Source of the DNA: Mesotoga prima MesG1.Ag.4.2
Lineage (GTDB): Bacteria > Thermotogota > Thermotogae > Petrotogales > Kosmotogaceae
NCBI RefSeq assembly: GCF_000147715.2
Contig: NC_017934.1
Span: 2,542,001-2,606,000 of the forward strand
Reading direction: 5' to 3'
DNA length: 64,000 nucleotides
Positions 1 through 9,731 of the stretch are shown in pieces. Each line of letters begins with the position of its first letter. Position 1 is the stretch's first letter. Under the pieces are notes generated by a model that was given only the letters and a program-made list of their open reading frames with translations, was not told where the DNA came from and made no database searches. Made by a program: the position numbers and the translations under genes.

Positions 1-30
1 TGATGATTGAGCTGTTGGATTTCGCTACCC

Positions 31-190
31 CAAACTTGATTCGGGATCCGAGCTTCTGAGGAACCGTGGTTGGGGTTAGCGGGTAAGGGGTCGGAAAGAG
101 CAAAAGAACTGATACTTCGTTGAACGGTTCTCAGTTGATCGATAAGAAGAATCGAGATTCTGAATCAAGTTCAGATGAAGGATTGTGATG
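31..190. repeat. Diverged copy of the 212-bp intergenic repeat
   Basis: This stretch follows the order of the tandem unit seen at 44.8-47.7 kb: an imperfect palindrome around the 'cttgattcggga' core, then 'gtggttggggttagcgggt', then 'agagcaaaa', then 'gattctgaatcaagttcagatga'. It is much more diverged than the tandem copies. No coding potential is seen from 1 to 250. Confidence 0.7.
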
Positions 191-253
191 TCTTCTTGAT
201 TGATAGACGCCGTCATCAAAGAAGTGATTTCTCGAGGTAGAGTAATCTTTTGT

Positions 254-294
254 AAAAAGCACCGGCAAAGATTTCCACCTTTGCCGGTGTTTTT
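254..294. terminator. Bidirectional rho-independent terminator
   Basis: A perfect 11-bp stem (260-270 with 279-289, caccggcaaag/ctttgccggtg) and an 8-nt loop are flanked by an A-run on the left and a T-run on the right, so it can end transcripts on either strand. On the minus strand it follows the stop codon of the 319-5226 gene by about 25 bp and is its natural terminator. Confidence 0.88.
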
Positions 295-318
295 GCGCGT
301 CTTGCTCTGATAGCCGAT

Positions 319-3300
319 TCAGTTTCCGCAGTATCTTAACGTTTCCATTATTCTTTCCAGTACAGGCTCGTACTGAGTCCAGAAGCCTGTCTTCGCAGCA
401 AAACCGACTGAAAGACAGTATCCATCGTTTCCCGGTTCGTAGACGTGAGAGTAGATAGATCTCTCAACATTCCATTGCGCAGCCGTAAGCTCTATCCATA
501 TTCCCGGCTCCCCGGCGATTAGCCTTTCGAATTCTTCGACAACTTCCATGTTGAGTCTTGTTTCCTCTTCTTCTTTTTCGAGGAACTCCGGTTTCACTTT
601 AGCGATGACGAAGAAGATGTTCTCTGAGCCGGGTTCAGCATCAAACCATCTGCTTACCGGCTTCGAATTCTCATCGCCCTCCAGTTCGAGTCTGTACCCC
701 TCCGAATCATCGAACCAGGAAGAAGGTACTTCATAGCACAGTCCGTCCGAAGAGACTTCTATCCATTCCGCAACAACGGTCTCTTGAACTACCTCTTGAG
801 CATTCTCAGAGGGCACTTCCTCACTTTCGGACTCATTCATGAGCTCTTCCTTTCCTATCCATGGATCGAATGATACATTGTCGCTAACGGGATTTCCTGT
901 TCCCCGGTTGTTCAGAGAAGGATGATGCGGCCCCGATATATCGCCCCACCAGCAATCGACGGCGACGGCTTCAACCGGGCTATCGTTTCTAATACCATAA
1001 ACGACGTTTCCCTCGAAGACGCAATCAACAAATTCCAGAGGAACTGTCTGCTGAGATGAGATACCCACTCCTGTCGAGTTTTCCAGGAATGATAAGCCGG
1101 AGACTTCCAGATGGCCCGAACTACTGCTTACCAGAAGACCATCACCGGCAATTCGAGAGATCACTGAATTTCTTAAGATTAGAGATCCTGAACCTGTCTT
1201 GAAGACACCTGCCTTGTCTCCGTAGCCTGCATACATTATTCTGGCCCATTCGAGTTCTGCGCTGCCCTCTTCCTGTATGTAGATCGACCTCCACCAACCG
1301 GGTTCAGGAAGCGAGGCATCACCATCATGATTTGCGTCTCCTCCCGTAGAATCGTCGCGCCAGTCGGTAAGTGTTATCGGTGCCTGTTCAGTTCCTAACA
1401 TCTTAAGACTTCCCGAAATCCTTAGTCCCCTATTGGCGGCAAACTTTAGGACCGTTCCGGGTCTTATCTCGAGAACTGCCCCTTTTGTGAGAGTCAGTTC
1501 TCCAGAGATGTAGAATGAATAATCACTACTCAAGCCGAAAACAACATTACTGTTTATCTCGCCTCCATCTACGTACACATCGGTACCGTTTTCTTCAAAT
1601 GCGGCGAGAGTGTCATCGAAAGAAACGTTTGTAGCCAATCGAACTGCAGCGCCATTTCTAAGGAACACGTTGTTTGACAGCTCCAGATAGGAGTATCCCG
1701 AAAGAAGCTTGAGTGCTTCTCCAGAAACATCATGGATATTGGAGTTGGTCAGTGTGAATGATCCCGAACCGGCTCTGACAATACCATTCTGCGAATAGCC
1801 GATATCGACGAAGTCCAATTCAGCCGATCCGGATTCTCTAATATTTATAGAGTTCCACCAGCCCTTGACCGGCAAGGTTGCATCTGCATCTCTATTTGAG
1901 TCGCCGCCTGCGGAATCATCACGATAATCAGTGAAGAAGACGGGTTCTTCTCCAGTTCCAAGCGCGATGAGCTCCCCATCGACAGTGATCAGAGAGTTTT
2001 GAGCCATCTTAACTACAGTTCCCGGCTTGATCTCAAGTCTCGCTCCCACTGAGATTGAGGTGCTGCCGCTGAGAAGTAAGGAGAGGTGCTTAGGGACTCT
2101 CCAGACAACACTACCGCTAATAGTTGCCGCTTCTACATAAATGTCTTTGTTGTTTTCAGAGAAGTAGGTTTCGTCATCTAAAATCAGAGAAGCGTTTGCG
2201 ACTGTCCTTACACCAGTATCATTGGATAGGAAGACGGATTCTTCTACCGAAACCCCGTCCGTCCTGCAGTTCAATCCGGCTTCGGAGTTTTCAGAGAAAG
2301 TCGATCTGCCGATCTTCACTCCTCCGGCAGCATTATCTGCTCTGAAGCCATCCCCTGCAACCTTCTCAATTACCGTATCTGTCATCGAAACCGCGCCAGT
2401 ACTGCTCTTTAGAACCCCAGATCGATCACCGTATCCGGCGAATCGAATCACACAATGTTCGAAAGTCGCCGTGCCGTCAGTCATAATACCTATCGATCTC
2501 CACCAGCCAGGAGCGGGGGTAGTTTCTCCACCATCTCTGTTCGCGTCTCCACCAACAAGATCATCCCTCAAGTCGGTGAAGTAGATTGGCAAATCCGCTT
2601 CTCCCAATGCCTGGAGACTTCCGTAAACAAGGATTCTGTTGTTCTGTCTGAATTTGATCACAGTTCCCGGAAGAATACTTAGCGAGGCACCGGCCGAGAT
2701 GCTCACATCGCCTGTTATTACCATGGAGTAATCGCCATCCGATCCCCACGAAACTGTACCGGTTATGGCGCCACCGTCCAATTGAATATCAGTGGAGTTG
2801 CCTTCGAACCTTGTTGTTACATCGGCAAATGAAGCGTTTATGCCCAACCTGACTCCAATTGTGTTGTAAGAATACTCGTTCTGAAAGTGCTCAAAGGACG
2901 AATAACCCGAAGATAGGCGTAGACCATCTCCAGAAGTGTGCGACAGAACAGAATTCGATATTCTTAGAGAGCCTGCACCGCTCTTCAATATCGCAGCCCC
3001 GTCGGAACGACCGGCATATGCAATTGTGCACCAGTCGAAAATGGCCTTACCTTCATTACGTATGTTGATAGACCTCCACCAGCCCGCTTCTGGCAAAGAA
3101 CCATCACCCGACAACGCCCCTCCAACCGAGTTGTCACGAGTCTCAGTGAAAAAGATCGGGTTATCCTCGGTTCCGCTCGCCATTAGTTCTCCATCTACTG
3201 CAAGGAATGCGTTCTGAGCTATCTTGATTACGCTGCCAGGCCTAATGGTAAGGCTTGCCCCCGATGCAACCGAAACACTGCCGTTCATCAATATGGATAT

Positions 3301-5226
3301 ATTACTGGGTGCCCCCCACGTTACTCTGCCTGAAATTGCGGCAGGATCGATCTGTATTGCAATATCGTTCCCATCAAAATAGGTCTGTTCATCAACCTCG
3401 ACCGAACAGCCCGCCGGGAGTCTTATCCCAATTCCGTTGGAAGATATGGTCAGCGCCTCAATGTGGACGCCGTCGGTTTTGTAGTACAGTCCAGCACCGG
3501 TATTATAAGATAGTGTCGAATACTTCACTTCCGCACTTCCTGCGGAATTGTCAATCCTCAATCCGTCACCGGTAACGTCGTGAATCGTGCTGTTGAGAAT
3601 AGAAAAGGTGCCAGTGCTGCTCTTTATCACTCCTGCCATGTCACTTACTCCAAGATACCCGATTGTACAATGCTCAAAGTTCGCGGTACCTTCTGTAAGC
3701 AGGCTTATGCTGCGCCACCAGCCGCTTGCAGGAACGGTGGCTTCGCCGTCTCTGTTTGCGTCCCCTCCGACAAGATCATTTCGAAAGTCTGTGAAGTATA
3801 TGGGGGCGCTTTCTTGACCGGCTGCCTCAAGATGACCGTAGACGAGGATTCTGTTGTTCTGCCTAAGCTTGATTACAGTTCCGGGCATGACTTTCAGTGA
3901 AGCTCCCGCAGCGACAACTACGTCGCCGCCCGTTACCATTGAATACTCGCTGCTTGCACCCCATACCACACTGGAGCTAATCGTCCCGCCGTCAAGATGA
4001 ACATCGAGATCGTTACTTTCAAAACGGGAAGTGAAATCAGAGAAAGATGAATTTATTCCCAATCGAATACCAACCGAGTTATACCCGAAATAGTTGTCCG
4101 AAGATTCAAATAGAGAGTAGCCTGCAGCTACCCTAAGCCCGTCCCCGGAACTTCTTACAATCGCTGAATTGGATATCCTGATAGAACCCGTTCCGCTCTT
4201 GAGCAGAGTTGCACCATCCGATCTACCTCCGTAGGCCAGAGTACACCATTCAAGAACGGCCGAGCCTTCATTCTGGATGTTGATAGATCTCCACCATCCC
4301 TCTTCAGCGATCGTCTCACTGCTATCTCTATTAGCATCCCCTCCGACCGTATCATCGCGCAAATCGGTGAAGTAGATCTGCTGATCTTCTTCTCCTCTTG
4401 CCTGAAGTTGACCGTAAACCAAAAACCTGTTGTTTTGTCTCAGTTTGACCACCGTTCCCGGAGCTATTTCTAGCGATGCTCCTGCGTTTACAGAGACATC
4501 TCCGGTAACCGTCATGGAGTAGTCACCACTGGCTCCCCATTTCACAATCCCTGTGATCGCTCCGCCGTCAAGATGGATGTCCACCTGGTTCAAAATAAAG
4601 GTCGAACTCTGATCAGAGTAAGATGCGTTTATTCCGACCCTAACCCCGTTTGTGTTATACATGAAGGTATTGTTGATACTCTCAAAGGAGGAGTACCCTG
4701 CCGAAATCCGAAGGCCATCTCCCATAACCCTTCTAACAACGGAATTGACGAGTCTCAGAGAACCCGATCCCGCTTTAAGAACGCCGGCCCCCGTTGACGC
4801 TCCTGCAAAGGAGACTTCGCACCACTCAAGAAATGCCGAACCTTCTCCCTGAATGTTGATCGATCTCCACCAACCTGGTACCTGAGCAGTACCTGTGAAA
4901 ACAATCGGGTTTTCCTCGTTGCCAACGGCCCTCAGCGTACCGTTAACGATGAAATCCTGATTCTGAACTATGAGGACTTCCACGCCGGGCTCTATTGTGA
5001 GGATCACATTTGGAGAAATCGTTATTGTCGCCCTAACCAGGTACGGGCTACGATCGATTGTCCAGACCGTGTCCTCGGCTATAGTCCCGGAAACCTCTGT
5101 GGGAGGTTTGTAATTGTCAACAGGTGTTTCAATGTTCTCTGAAAAAAGTAATCCAAAAGGGATTAGAAGCATTATCAGCAGCCAAGATCTAACGGACCCT
5201 AAAATGTGCACCAAGACTCGCTTCAT
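319..5226 (-). CDS. Large secreted right-handed beta-helix repeat protein
   Basis: About 1635 residues. The ATG at 5226 is chosen because GGAGGTG lies 7 nt upstream and the next residues form a signal peptide or membrane anchor (MKRVLVHILG..., then LLIMLLIPFGLLF). The body holds seven copies of a long module. Each has a WW pair in a 'GWWRSI' motif, usually after a 'DDSVGGDANRDG'-like acidic stretch, then 'GSGSLRISNSVI' and 'SGDGLRI' strands, then 'ASLEIRPGTVIKLRQNN'. These short parallel strands and Asn/Gly-rich turns are typical of pectate-lyase-like beta-helices. The last rung ends with the 'DCWWGDISGPHHP' motif common in such proteins. An acidic linker and a C-terminal domain of roughly 110 residues, which I cannot name, follow. 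A surface or extracellular polysaccharide-binding role is likely, but no catalytic site is evident. Monocistronic, ending at the hairpin at 254-294. Confidence 0.9.
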   Translation of the reverse strand: MKRVLVHILGSVRSWLLIMLLIPFGLLFSENIETPVDNYKPPTEVSGTIAEDTVWTIDRSPYLVRATITISPNVILTIEPGVEVLIVQNQDFIVNGTLRAVGNEENPIVFTGTAQVPGWWRSINIQGEGSAFLEWCEVSFAGASTGAGVLKAGSGSLRLVNSVVRRVMGDGLRISAGYSSFESINNTFMYNTNGVRVGINASYSDQSSTFILNQVDIHLDGGAITGIVKWGASGDYSMTVTGDVSVNAGASLEIAPGTVVKLRQNNRFLVYGQLQARGEEDQQIYFTDLRDDTVGGDANRDSSETIAEEGWWRSINIQNEGSAVLEWCTLAYGGRSDGATLLKSGTGSIRISNSAIVRSSGDGLRVAAGYSLFESSDNYFGYNSVGIRLGINSSFSDFTSRFESNDLDVHLDGGTISSSVVWGASSEYSMVTGGDVVVAAGASLKVMPGTVIKLRQNNRILVYGHLEAAGQESAPIYFTDFRNDLVGGDANRDGEATVPASGWWRSISLLTEGTANFEHCTIGYLGVSDMAGVIKSSTGTFSILNSTIHDVTGDGLRIDNSAGSAEVKYSTLSYNTGAGLYYKTDGVHIEALTISSNGIGIRLPAGCSVEVDEQTYFDGNDIAIQIDPAAISGRVTWGAPSNISILMNGSVSVASGASLTIRPGSVIKIAQNAFLAVDGELMASGTEDNPIFFTETRDNSVGGALSGDGSLPEAGWWRSINIRNEGKAIFDWCTIAYAGRSDGAAILKSGAGSLRISNSVLSHTSGDGLRLSSGYSSFEHFQNEYSYNTIGVRLGINASFADVTTRFEGNSTDIQLDGGAITGTVSWGSDGDYSMVITGDVSISAGASLSILPGTVIKFRQNNRILVYGSLQALGEADLPIYFTDLRDDLVGGDANRDGGETTPAPGWWRSIGIMTDGTATFEHCVIRFAGYGDRSGVLKSSTGAVSMTDTVIEKVAGDGFRADNAAGGVKIGRSTFSENSEAGLNCRTDGVSVEESVFLSNDTGVRTVANASLILDDETYFSENNKDIYVEAATISGSVVWRVPKHLSLLLSGSTSISVGARLEIKPGTVVKMAQNSLITVDGELIALGTGEEPVFFTDYRDDSAGGDSNRDADATLPVKGWWNSINIRESGSAELDFVDIGYSQNGIVRAGSGSFTLTNSNIHDVSGEALKLLSGYSYLELSNNVFLRNGAAVRLATNVSFDDTLAAFEENGTDVYVDGGEINSNVVFGLSSDYSFYISGELTLTKGAVLEIRPGTVLKFAANRGLRISGSLKMLGTEQAPITLTDWRDDSTGGDANHDGDASLPEPGWWRSIYIQEEGSAELEWARIMYAGYGDKAGVFKTGSGSLILRNSVISRIAGDGLLVSSSSGHLEVSGLSFLENSTGVGISSQQTVPLEFVDCVFEGNVVYGIRNDSPVEAVAVDCWWGDISGPHHPSLNNRGTGNPVSDNVSFDPWIGKEELMNESESEEVPSENAQEVVQETVVAEWIEVSSDGLCYEVPSSWFDDSEGYRLELEGDENSKPVSRWFDAEPGSENIFFVIAKVKPEFLEKEEEETRLNMEVVEEFERLIAGEPGIWIELTAAQWNVERSIYSHVYEPGNDGYCLSVGFAAKTGFWTQYEPVLERIMETLRYCGN

Positions 5227-5309
5227 GCGGCACCTCCGAGATGTCCCTGGCTCTGTAGAGCTTTGATCGGAGAGCAACTGTATTCCTGCCAAAGCCATCG
5301 TATGAACAG

Positions 5310-5315
5310 ATTATA
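5310..5315 (-). promoter_or_regulatory. Putative -10 element for the beta-helix gene
   Basis: On the minus strand TATAAT lies about 85 nt upstream of the start at 5226. I do not see a convincing -35 box at 16-18 bp, so the call rests on the -10 alone. Confidence 0.35.
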
Positions 5316-5603
5316 CATTCGTCTCGAAGCAATACCTTGCAGAAGTGAACAGATAAAACAACGCATGAAAGAAACTACAGAAGAAACTTTTGCTGATAGC
5401 AAATGAAGCCAGACCCTCTGACTCAATCTCATTGCCACGCTCTTCTCCGCAAACTCGTTTACAGGCAAATCGTAGACCTAACGCGAAGCAATACTGATTC
5501 CGAAGAACCTGTGAATTCGAAAGTATCGCAGTTCTACAGAAAGAATGCTTCTGTAGACATCCTCAATGCTCAGTACTGCCGCAAACTGAGAAGCTGACGT
5601 TAA
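5316..5603. other. Intergenic stretch without a recognised gene
   Basis: This lies between the two leftward surface-protein genes. Short open frames occur but none has a ribosome binding site or recognisable product. Reading in frame past the stop of the upstream gene (5604) does not restore the missing papain-type Asn strand, so the 1021-residue protein really ends there. Confidence 0.5.
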
Positions 5604-8600
5604 TCAAAGAGAGCCGTTGAAATTGTCGTCGTAACCAACTATTGTGTTTGCGTGATTAGTATCGGGATAAATGTAAGTTGATGTGTTCCAGACGTCTTTC
5701 TCTGTAAGGTTCTTGTACTGATTGGCGTCTATTGAAACAGATACTAGATAACCCGCGGCGAGATAGGACTTGATAGTCAGTATGTCCTGATCCGTCCTTA
5801 CTGTCAAGTAGCTAATTACATTCATACCGTTCCTGTATCTTGGAGCTTCTCTCCATGCAGATTCGGAAGGCCACGAAGTGTGATCGCTCGTATCGTAAGG
5901 CATCTTTTCCCAGCTGCTGACTCCAACTCTCGACAACAGCTTCTGAGCATCAAGGTAAGATGAACCGCCGTCCTCACCATCATTAATCTGATGATAGATA
6001 AAGTCAGGACTGAATATCCTGTTCTGATACGAAGGAGTAGGTTCTCCGCCGTTTGTCCAGCTTGCGCCGCTGAGATCCCAGCCTCTATCCCTGGCTTCAT
6101 AGAAAGTGGAAGTATAATACCCATTTGAAAAGGCTACGCACGAGCCTTCGCCGCCCTGATCTCCTACGGGAGGAAAATACATCGAAACGGAATGGTCTAA
6201 AGTCGATGGTAAGCTTCCCTGGACTGAGAAGCCATCCATCAAATGCCAGGTCCTGGCGATTTCATCCCAATCGTCTTCTGAAGGAGGACGCAAACCAGTA
6301 CCGTGTCCGTCAATAATCTCGTTGTAGTTTCTCCCTTCTTCGAGGACCCCTAGGTCTGCTTTCAGAAGTTCGAGCATTTCCGTTGACAATCCTTGCCTTA
6401 TGCTTGAAAGGTAATACGAAGAGCCCTGTGCTGCAACAACATTATGAATCTGCACGTTCACGAATGAGTTATTTACGGTGTTCTTTGGTGTCTCGGTCGA
6501 AGTGTATATCGCCACAGGAGTTCCAGATTGATAATTGTCGAATACTTCCACGGAAAAGAACTCTATACTTCCCGTTGTGAAGTCACTGAAGGAATCAAAT
6601 ACCTTCAGGAACAATGTCTCATCTTCAAAGGGTAGGAGCTCGGTGATATCCAGCACCATCTTGTTGTCCGGGAAAGGATGCTGCCCTCCTCTATAGCTAT
6701 AGTCATCGAATCTCTTTTCTCTTATGGGAGAAGAAGGGTTGCCGATCCCAACCGTTATCTCGCAATCATCTCTTATTCCATGAGAAATCTCGAATACTGC
6801 AATTGCTCTCGGTTCGTAGTCCTCTCTTGGGTCTATAGTGAAGCAGCGGACCTGGTTTTCCTTCATTGCTTCGTATGTAATGTACAGGAAGCCGTCAGGA
6901 ACGTTTTCCCAGCCACCTACTCCCCATGAATTAACGACCTTGAAGGCCCCCATCTCCTGCGGCGGAATACTGTATGTAAAACTCCAAAGAGCCTCTTCGG
7001 AATACGCTCCCCTATCGTCACGTCCTCTGACTCTGAATGAGTGGCTTCCCTCTGAGTAACCACTCCACGTATAGTTCGTCCCGAGTCCAAAATCGACCCA
7101 ATCACCGTTGTCTTTCCTGTATTCATACTTTGCTATCGTGCCATCTGAGTCGCTGCCTGTCCATGAAAACGAGTTGCTTGACACGTATATATCGCCTTCA
7201 AGACCGCCAGTCTTTGTAATCACCGGGGGCTGATTCGCATAGCTGTAAGTGAATGACCAGATAACTATCTGCGAATACGCGCCTCCATCATCCAGAGCGC
7301 GAACCTCGAAGACATGATTTCCTTCTGAGTATCCCCTCCACGTATAACTCAAGTCAGTACCTACACTTATCCAGTCACCGCGGTCCTTTCTGTATTCATA
7401 CCGTTCTATCGATCCATCGGAATCGCTTCCCGTCCAGGTGAATGTATTGAGGTACCTGGTAGTATCGCCTTCAATTCCACCGGTCTTTGTTACTGTAGGA
7501 GCATTATTGTGCGGTACATATTCGAAATTCCAGACAAGAGTTGGAGAATACAATCCTTCGTCGTCTCTAGCCCTAACCTCAAAAGAGTGATTCCCGATAG
7601 AGTAATCGCCCCAGACGTATTCGTTTTCCATTCCATTGACGATCCAGGCCCCAGTATCTTTTCTGTATTCGTATTCAACTATTGTTCCATCGGGATCATT
7701 GCCCGACCAGGAAAAGGCGTTTGTGGCGTTATCTGTCTCTCCTTCAAGACCACCGGTCTTTGTCACTGCTGGTGGCACATTGGGAGGGTCGTAGTTGAAC
7801 GACCACACGATTGTCTCCGAATAGGCCCCTTCATTGTCGAGAGCCCTTACTTCAAATGTATGCTCGCCTTCGGAATAACCGTTCCATGTGTATTCATCGG
7901 AAAGCTCTGTATCGATCCACTCTCCCGAGTCTTTTCTCAGTTCGAATCGCACTATTTCACCATCTGGATCGTTTCCGTTCCACGAGAAAGTGTTACTCGA
8001 CTCTTCCGTTTCTCTTTCGACTCCTCCGGTCTTTGTTACTACTGGGGGCACGTTGGGAGGGTCGTAATTGAAGATCCAGATAGTAATTTCCGAATAGGCC
8101 CCTTCATTGTCGAGCGCCCTCACTTCAAACGTGTGTTCGCCTTCGGAATAACCGTTCCATGTGTATTCATCGGAAAGCTCTGTATCGATCCACTCTCCCG
8201 AGTCTTTTCTCAGTTCGAATCGCACTATTTCACCATCTGGATCGTTTCCGTTCCACGAGAAAGTGTTACTCGACTCTTCCGTTTCTCCTTCAACTCCTCC
8301 GGTCTTTGTCACTGCTGGAGGCACGTTGGGAGGGTCGTAGTTGAACGACCACACGATTGTCTCCGAATAGGCCCCTTCATTGTCGAGAGCCCTTACTTCA
8401 AATGTGTGTTCGCCTTCAGAGTATTCGCTCCAGGTATACACGGTTTCGTTTCCGTTGCTCTCCCAGTCAGCGGAGTCCTTTCTATACTCATATCTGATAA
8501 TTGAACCGTCGGTGTCACTTCCCGACCATAGGAATGTACAGCTGCTTGTTGTCACTTTGCCGTTAGCTCCATCGAGCTTTACAACTTCTGGCGATTTGTT

Positions 8601-8669
8601 CATGGCCGGGCATCCGAGCAGCAGGAAAATCAAGGACAAAGACAGAACGAATAGGATATATTTCTTCAA
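5604..8669 (-). CDS. Lipoprotein with six Ig-like modules and a permuted papain-like (C1) domain
   Basis: 1021 residues from a TTG at 8669, with a GGGGGAGAG ribosome binding site just upstream. The signal peptide ends in the lipobox LLGC (Cys20). Six Ig/PKD-like modules of about 91 residues follow, each with 'PPxVTKTGG', 'WSGSDxDG', 'YEYRKD' and 'SEGxHxFEVRALDxEGAYS' strands. Then comes 'GAFKVVNSWG' (Asn580), which is the Asn strand of papain-like peptidases, and a jelly-roll-like region to about residue 760. The Cys motif 'GDQGGEGSCVAFS' (Cys844) and the His motif 'NHANTIVGYDDN' (His1006) come last. The protein stops 15 residues after that His. Family order is Cys-His-Asn, while here it is Asn-Cys-His. 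All three residues are present, so activity is possible. Modules 2 and 3 are nearly identical at DNA level. Confidence 0.88.
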   Translation of the reverse strand: MKKYILFVLSLSLIFLLLGCPAMNKSPEVVKLDGANGKVTTSSCTFLWSGSDTDGSIIRYEYRKDSADWESNGNETVYTWSEYSEGEHTFEVRALDNEGAYSETIVWSFNYDPPNVPPAVTKTGGVEGETEESSNTFSWNGNDPDGEIVRFELRKDSGEWIDTELSDEYTWNGYSEGEHTFEVRALDNEGAYSEITIWIFNYDPPNVPPVVTKTGGVERETEESSNTFSWNGNDPDGEIVRFELRKDSGEWIDTELSDEYTWNGYSEGEHTFEVRALDNEGAYSETIVWSFNYDPPNVPPAVTKTGGLEGETDNATNAFSWSGNDPDGTIVEYEYRKDTGAWIVNGMENEYVWGDYSIGNHSFEVRARDDEGLYSPTLVWNFEYVPHNNAPTVTKTGGIEGDTTRYLNTFTWTGSDSDGSIERYEYRKDRGDWISVGTDLSYTWRGYSEGNHVFEVRALDDGGAYSQIVIWSFTYSYANQPPVITKTGGLEGDIYVSSNSFSWTGSDSDGTIAKYEYRKDNGDWVDFGLGTNYTWSGYSEGSHSFRVRGRDDRGAYSEEALWSFTYSIPPQEMGAFKVVNSWGVGGWENVPDGFLYITYEAMKENQVRCFTIDPREDYEPRAIAVFEISHGIRDDCEITVGIGNPSSPIREKRFDDYSYRGGQHPFPDNKMVLDITELLPFEDETLFLKVFDSFSDFTTGSIEFFSVEVFDNYQSGTPVAIYTSTETPKNTVNNSFVNVQIHNVVAAQGSSYYLSSIRQGLSTEMLELLKADLGVLEEGRNYNEIIDGHGTGLRPPSEDDWDEIARTWHLMDGFSVQGSLPSTLDHSVSMYFPPVGDQGGEGSCVAFSNGYYTSTFYEARDRGWDLSGASWTNGGEPTPSYQNRIFSPDFIYHQINDGEDGGSSYLDAQKLLSRVGVSSWEKMPYDTSDHTSWPSESAWREAPRYRNGMNVISYLTVRTDQDILTIKSYLAAGYLVSVSIDANQYKNLTEKDVWNTSTYIYPDTNHANTIVGYDDNFNGSL

Positions 8670-8875
8670 GTTGCTCTCCCCCTATTAAATGCTCCAAACA
8701 GAGCTGGCTAAATAACAAGTCTGCACATTCAAGAAACAGGTGAGGTCAATCCAATCGTTAACTACATACATGACAGATGGATTTCAAAAGAACCGTCAGA
8801 ACGACTTCATATGAGTAGTTTATCATCTGAAGCATTCAAAGGGTCTTCTCGAAATGTCATTTCCGCTACCGGTAG

Positions 8876-9731
8876 TTATCTGCCGGCGTTCTTGACGAAG
8901 GAATTATCGAGTAGTTCCCTGAAAGCAAGTTCAAGCTCCTCATTTTTGTTTATAACTATGAGGCCTTCCCATGCTATGGGCTCTTTCAAAGGTTTTCCCG
9001 AAAACAGAAGAAATCTCATTCCCTTCTGCCGGCTTTGGCCCAGAACAGCTCACCCTCACCGAAGAAAAACCGCGTTTTCGTTGGCTTCAGATTGGCCAGG
9101 ATCAAAACTCCCACTACCTTGAAGAATGTATATGAAAAGAGTGGTGCGACTCTCAGACTCGTATAACCATTCCTTCCCTGCATCGACCCACACGTCAAGA
9201 TATGTGGCTTTCACGTACCTGCCTTCAAAAGCTCCTGCCGATTCCTTTTAAGACCCGCCTATTACTCGTATTCTTACGCATTCTTCAGTTACAATCGAAC
9301 GTTTTCACTTCTTATATCACCGTATCTCGGGTCAGTCATCTTATCCTTTGCCGGAAGATTCAACCACAACTGAACCCCAAGCATCCTCTCAGCTGACTCA
9401 GGCATCTCCTGATGGATAATTCCCGAACCCGCGGTCATCCACTGACAGTCAACATCTAGTATCTCTCCTTTGTTACCATGGCTGTCACCGTGTTCGATAA
9501 TCTCGCTAATAAGTTAAGTTACGGTCTCGATACCCCCTGTGAAGATGCCAAGGGAAGCCCTTGACATAATCCTCCGGATCAGTGGAATCAAAGGCGTCAA
9601 GCAATAGAAAGGGGTCGAAATCCTCAACGTCTCTATGACCCAAAACCCTAACGAGTTTTACTCCGGCCCTATCAACAGAGGCACACCTCTGTCAAGATCT
9701 TGCTGATTTTCCGTACTCTGCTCACTGTCAT
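8876..9731 (-). pseudogene. Decayed pirin-family gene
   Basis: In changing frames on the minus strand I can read, in the right order, most of a pirin (cupin-fold, metal-binding quercetinase-like protein). From an ATG at 9731 come 'AGVKLVRVLGHRDVEDFDPF', 'LLDAFDSTDPEDYVKGFPWH', 'EHGDSHGNKGEILDVDCQWM', 'TAGSGIIHQEMPESAERMLG', 'VQLWLNLPAKDKMTDPRYGD', 'RYVKATYLDVWVDAGKEW', and finally 'PIAWEGLIVINKNEELELAF' to a TAA at 8876-8878. Several frameshifts and in-frame stops separate these blocks, so no functional product is expected. The family motifs are established knowledge. The block boundaries are approximate. Confidence 0.82.

Noticed and set aside
7509-8504. 331-residue open frame on the plus strand
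   Set aside because: It is antisense to the Ig-like modules of the lipoprotein and is long only because the repeats lack stops in that frame.
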